Source: Runella zeae DSM 19591 (GTDB lineage Bacteria; Bacteroidota; Bacteroidia; Cytophagales; Spirosomataceae). Taken from it: 64,000 bases of DNA. The notes beneath the pieces are model-generated. The model was not told where the DNA came from, did no database searches, and saw nothing but the letters and a program-made list of their open reading frames with translations. Positions 63,669-64,000 of this stretch are shown here, in pieces (within the stretch, counting starts at the first letter, position 1; each line of letters opens with the position of its first letter). The stretch is from NCBI RefSeq assembly GCF_000423565.1, contig NZ_AUIF01000047.1, positions 21,389 through 85,388 on the forward strand. Reading direction: 5' to 3'. The position numbers and the translations under genes are program-made.

Positions 63669-64000
63669 GTTTCAATCCATATCTTACTGGAAGTCACTCA
63701 GAAAGCTGGTAGGCTTCTCTATCTTGACTCTCCACTACGTGAATTTCAATCCATATCTTACTGGAAGTCACTCAGAAAGGAGTCTAGGTTTAATGAGAAA
63801 GTTTACGGGAAAAACTATTTCAATCCATATCTTACTGGAAGTCACTCAGAAAGGCGACGGGAGCGCAAGGCGCAGCGGGGGCAAATGCGATTTCAATCCA
63901 TATCTTACTGGAAGTCACTCAGAAAGAACTTCTTAGGGGGAATTGGAAACATGTAGTAGACGAATTTCAATCCATATCTTACTGGAAGTCACTCAGAAAG
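63669..64000 (-). CRISPR. CRISPR array, 5 repeats and 4 spacers visible, continues past the window
   Basis: Five 37-bp repeats at 63669-63705, 63743-63779, 63817-63853, 63890-63926 and 63964-64000. On the plus strand each starts ATTTCAATCC and ends CACTCAGAAAG; they are identical except that the first begins with G. The spacers are 37, 37, 36 and 37 nt and all different; the third (63854-63889) is far richer in G/C than the rest. Read on the minus strand, repeats end in GGATTGAAAT or -AAAC, the usual end of class 1 (type I/III) repeats, so transcription is probably leftwards with the leader beyond position 64000. No cas gene is in the window. Confidence 0.97.

Noticed and set aside
63645..63956. 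Plus-strand open frames with a repeated peptide across the CRISPR array
   Set aside because: They come from translating the 37-bp repeats; the spacers have no coding character and the peptide repeats only because the DNA repeats.

Overview
The window looks like a chromosomal segment of an aerobic Bacteroidota bacterium, probably of the order Cytophagales (Runella/Spirosoma-like). The evidence is a SusC/SusD pair, a secreted protease with a C-terminal type IX secretion sorting domain, start sites without Shine-Dalgarno sequences, promoters of the TTTG-N19/20-TAnnTTTG type, and a Bacteroidota-type rpsF-rpsR-rplI order. The genus is an inference. Coding density is high and most genes are on the minus strand.

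Layout. 1-260: the end of a ParE/RelE-type toxin-antitoxin pair. 269-1486: the cysteine desulfurase SufS. 1694-3151: a YtxH-like protein and the rpsF-rpsR-rplI operon. 3269-6443: an arylsulfatase-type enzyme and, divergent from it, an O-acetylhomoserine sulfhydrylase with a long leader. 6514-10262: a two-gene iron/siderophore-type uptake unit (TonB receptor plus DUF4374 lipoprotein, like XusAB) with a Fur-like box. 10558-12690: CNNM/CorC protein and universal stress protein. 12835-17665: an RND efflux pump without an outer-membrane channel. 17773-23076: a run phoH, M43 protease, comEC, DUF1684. 23330-24388: a GH5 enzyme. 24535-27908: a vanadium-haloperoxidase-like lipoprotein coupled to an ABC transporter. 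27905-33100: a Gfo/Idh oxidoreductase and two DUF3857 transglutaminase-like proteins. 33706-41387: dnaX, a MOSC protein, an ACP phosphodiesterase homolog, a dCMP-type deaminase, a DUF922-like protease, a GH25 lysozyme, a membrane protein, an AlkA-type glycosylase and a cupin protein.

41457-59342 is a beta-mannan utilisation locus read leftwards: susC, susD, a 1,091-residue FG-GAP/ASPIC surface protein, a sodium:solute symporter, GH130 mannosylglucose phosphorylase, an AGE-family epimerase, a GH5, a sialate-O-acetylesterase-type esterase, an aldo/keto reductase and a GH26 mannanase. Inferred flow: GH26 and GH5 cut mannan outside the cytoplasm, the esterase removes acetyl groups, SusCD and the symporter move oligosaccharides and mannobiose inward, the epimerase turns mannobiose into mannosylglucose, and GH130 phosphorolyses it to mannose-1-phosphate and glucose.

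59628-63620 holds tryptophanase, a GH20-type hydrolase and a DUF5009 acyltransferase-like membrane protein. A CRISPR array begins at 63669 and runs off the right edge; no cas gene is in the window.

The most notable signal that ordinary annotation would miss is a run of ten A residues inside dnaX. Both alternative reading frames stop within a few codons of it, so it probably yields a short gamma-like subunit. Other structures worth attention are a perfect 54-bp palindromic terminator, a structured intergenic repeat at 33517-33582, and a stem with a duplicated arm at the edge of the CRISPR array.
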